Shown in pieces: positions 4,998 to 5,164 of a stretch of DNA of 5,164 nucleotides. Position 1 is the stretch's first letter. Every line of letters begins with the position of its first letter. Under the pieces are notes generated by a model. It ran no database searches, had not been told where the DNA came from, and saw only the letters and a list, made by a program, of their open reading frames with translations. Source of the DNA: JBBRHF01 sp038223055 (lineage in GTDB: Bacteria; Actinomycetota; Actinomycetes; JACCUZ01); NCBI GenBank assembly GCA_038223055.1, contig JBBRHF010000234.1, positions 1 through 5,164 of the forward strand, in the 5' to 3' direction. A program made the position numbers and the translations under genes.

Positions 4998-5035
4998 ACC
5001 GGGAGAATCTGGATTGTTGAGACCTGGAGGCTTAT

Positions 5036-5164
5036 TCACAATGTGGTTCGGTAGAACTCCAGTCCAATGACCGCGGTGATTGTTTCGGGGAATGTTTGGA
5101 TCGGCCGGCGGTAGTCGGTGTGCAGGATCCTCCAGGTTTTCACGTGGTTGGCGATGGTGCGTTC
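5036..5164 (-). mobile_element. IS5-type DDE transposase, C-terminal fragment (runs off the window)
   Basis: The last 42 residues of a transposase are encoded on the minus strand and end at TGA 5038-5036; the 5' part lies beyond the window edge. The visible start is ERTIANHVKTWRILHTDYRR, matching the block around the final catalytic glutamate of IS5-type (DDE_Tnp_4) transposases, whose usual form is ER.I..LKTWRIL. That glutamate is the first residue seen (codon 5164-5162). The rest (PIQTFPETITAVIGLEFYRT) is the usual final hydrophobic helix. The fragment is in frame with no internal stop, so whether the element is whole cannot be judged here. No terminal inverted repeat can be assigned because the other end is out of view. 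Confidence 0.82.

Larger units (their letters stand above)
4747..5035. other. Non-coding leader between the IS5-type element and the ankyrin gene
   Basis: About 290 bases without a supported gene. It should contain the promoter of the ankyrin gene and the right-hand end of the IS5-type element. TAAGAT on the minus strand (4937-4932) resembles a -10 box, but no -35 accompanies it. The stretch also holds a 16-base direct repeat, two near-perfect palindromes and a tRNA-like 15-mer, listed separately. Confidence 0.5.

Noticed and set aside
1..5164. CRISPR array, rRNA gene, complete tRNA gene or riboswitch.
   Set aside because: There are no regularly spaced repeats, no complete cloverleaf and no recognisable aptamer core on either strand by eye.

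Overview
The window is GC-rich DNA, and its coding frames have G or C at most third codon positions. Together with a bacterial GPP34 (GOLPH3-like) gene and insertion-sequence debris, this suggests a high-GC actinomycete, possibly a Frankia-like genome. The genus is a guess; the sequence does not fix it.

Positions 1-2031 hold an intact plus-strand metabolic cluster. A 56-residue protein of unknown function (55-225) is followed by a class II aldolase (294-941) and then by methylthioribose-1-phosphate isomerase MtnA (1018-2031). No other methionine-salvage gene is visible. The aldolase/MtnA pairing fits the dihydroxyacetone-phosphate (DHAP) shunt. In that pathway the sugar left from 5'-methylthioadenosine or 5'-deoxyadenosine, by-products of S-adenosylmethionine (SAM) enzymes, is isomerised by MtnA. 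The aldolase then splits it into DHAP and an aldehyde. The small protein is the only unexplained part of the unit.

Positions 2032-2707 look degraded. A ribosome-binding site and the first 50 or so residues of a RimJ/RimL-type acetyltransferase (2084-2281) run into non-homologous sequence, then about 425 bases without a gene but with a tight hairpin and a tandem 10-mer. An intact GPP34 gene follows (2708-3331), probably read from a leaderless mRNA.

Positions 3332-3902 hold no gene I can defend. From about 3903 to 4145 lies an IS66-family transposase remnant, readable only with two compensating frameshifts. Its right end overlaps the 3' end of a minus-strand ankyrin-repeat gene (4105-4734), so the last residues of that protein are encoded antisense to transposon DNA.

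Upstream of the ankyrin gene, 4747-5035 is non-coding but structured. It contains an imperfect 16-base direct repeat, two near-perfect palindromes and a 15-base string matching the start of a tRNA. The window ends in the C-terminus of an IS5-type transposase (5036-5164, minus strand). Overall this is a compact salvage operon beside a mobile-element-worn accessory region.
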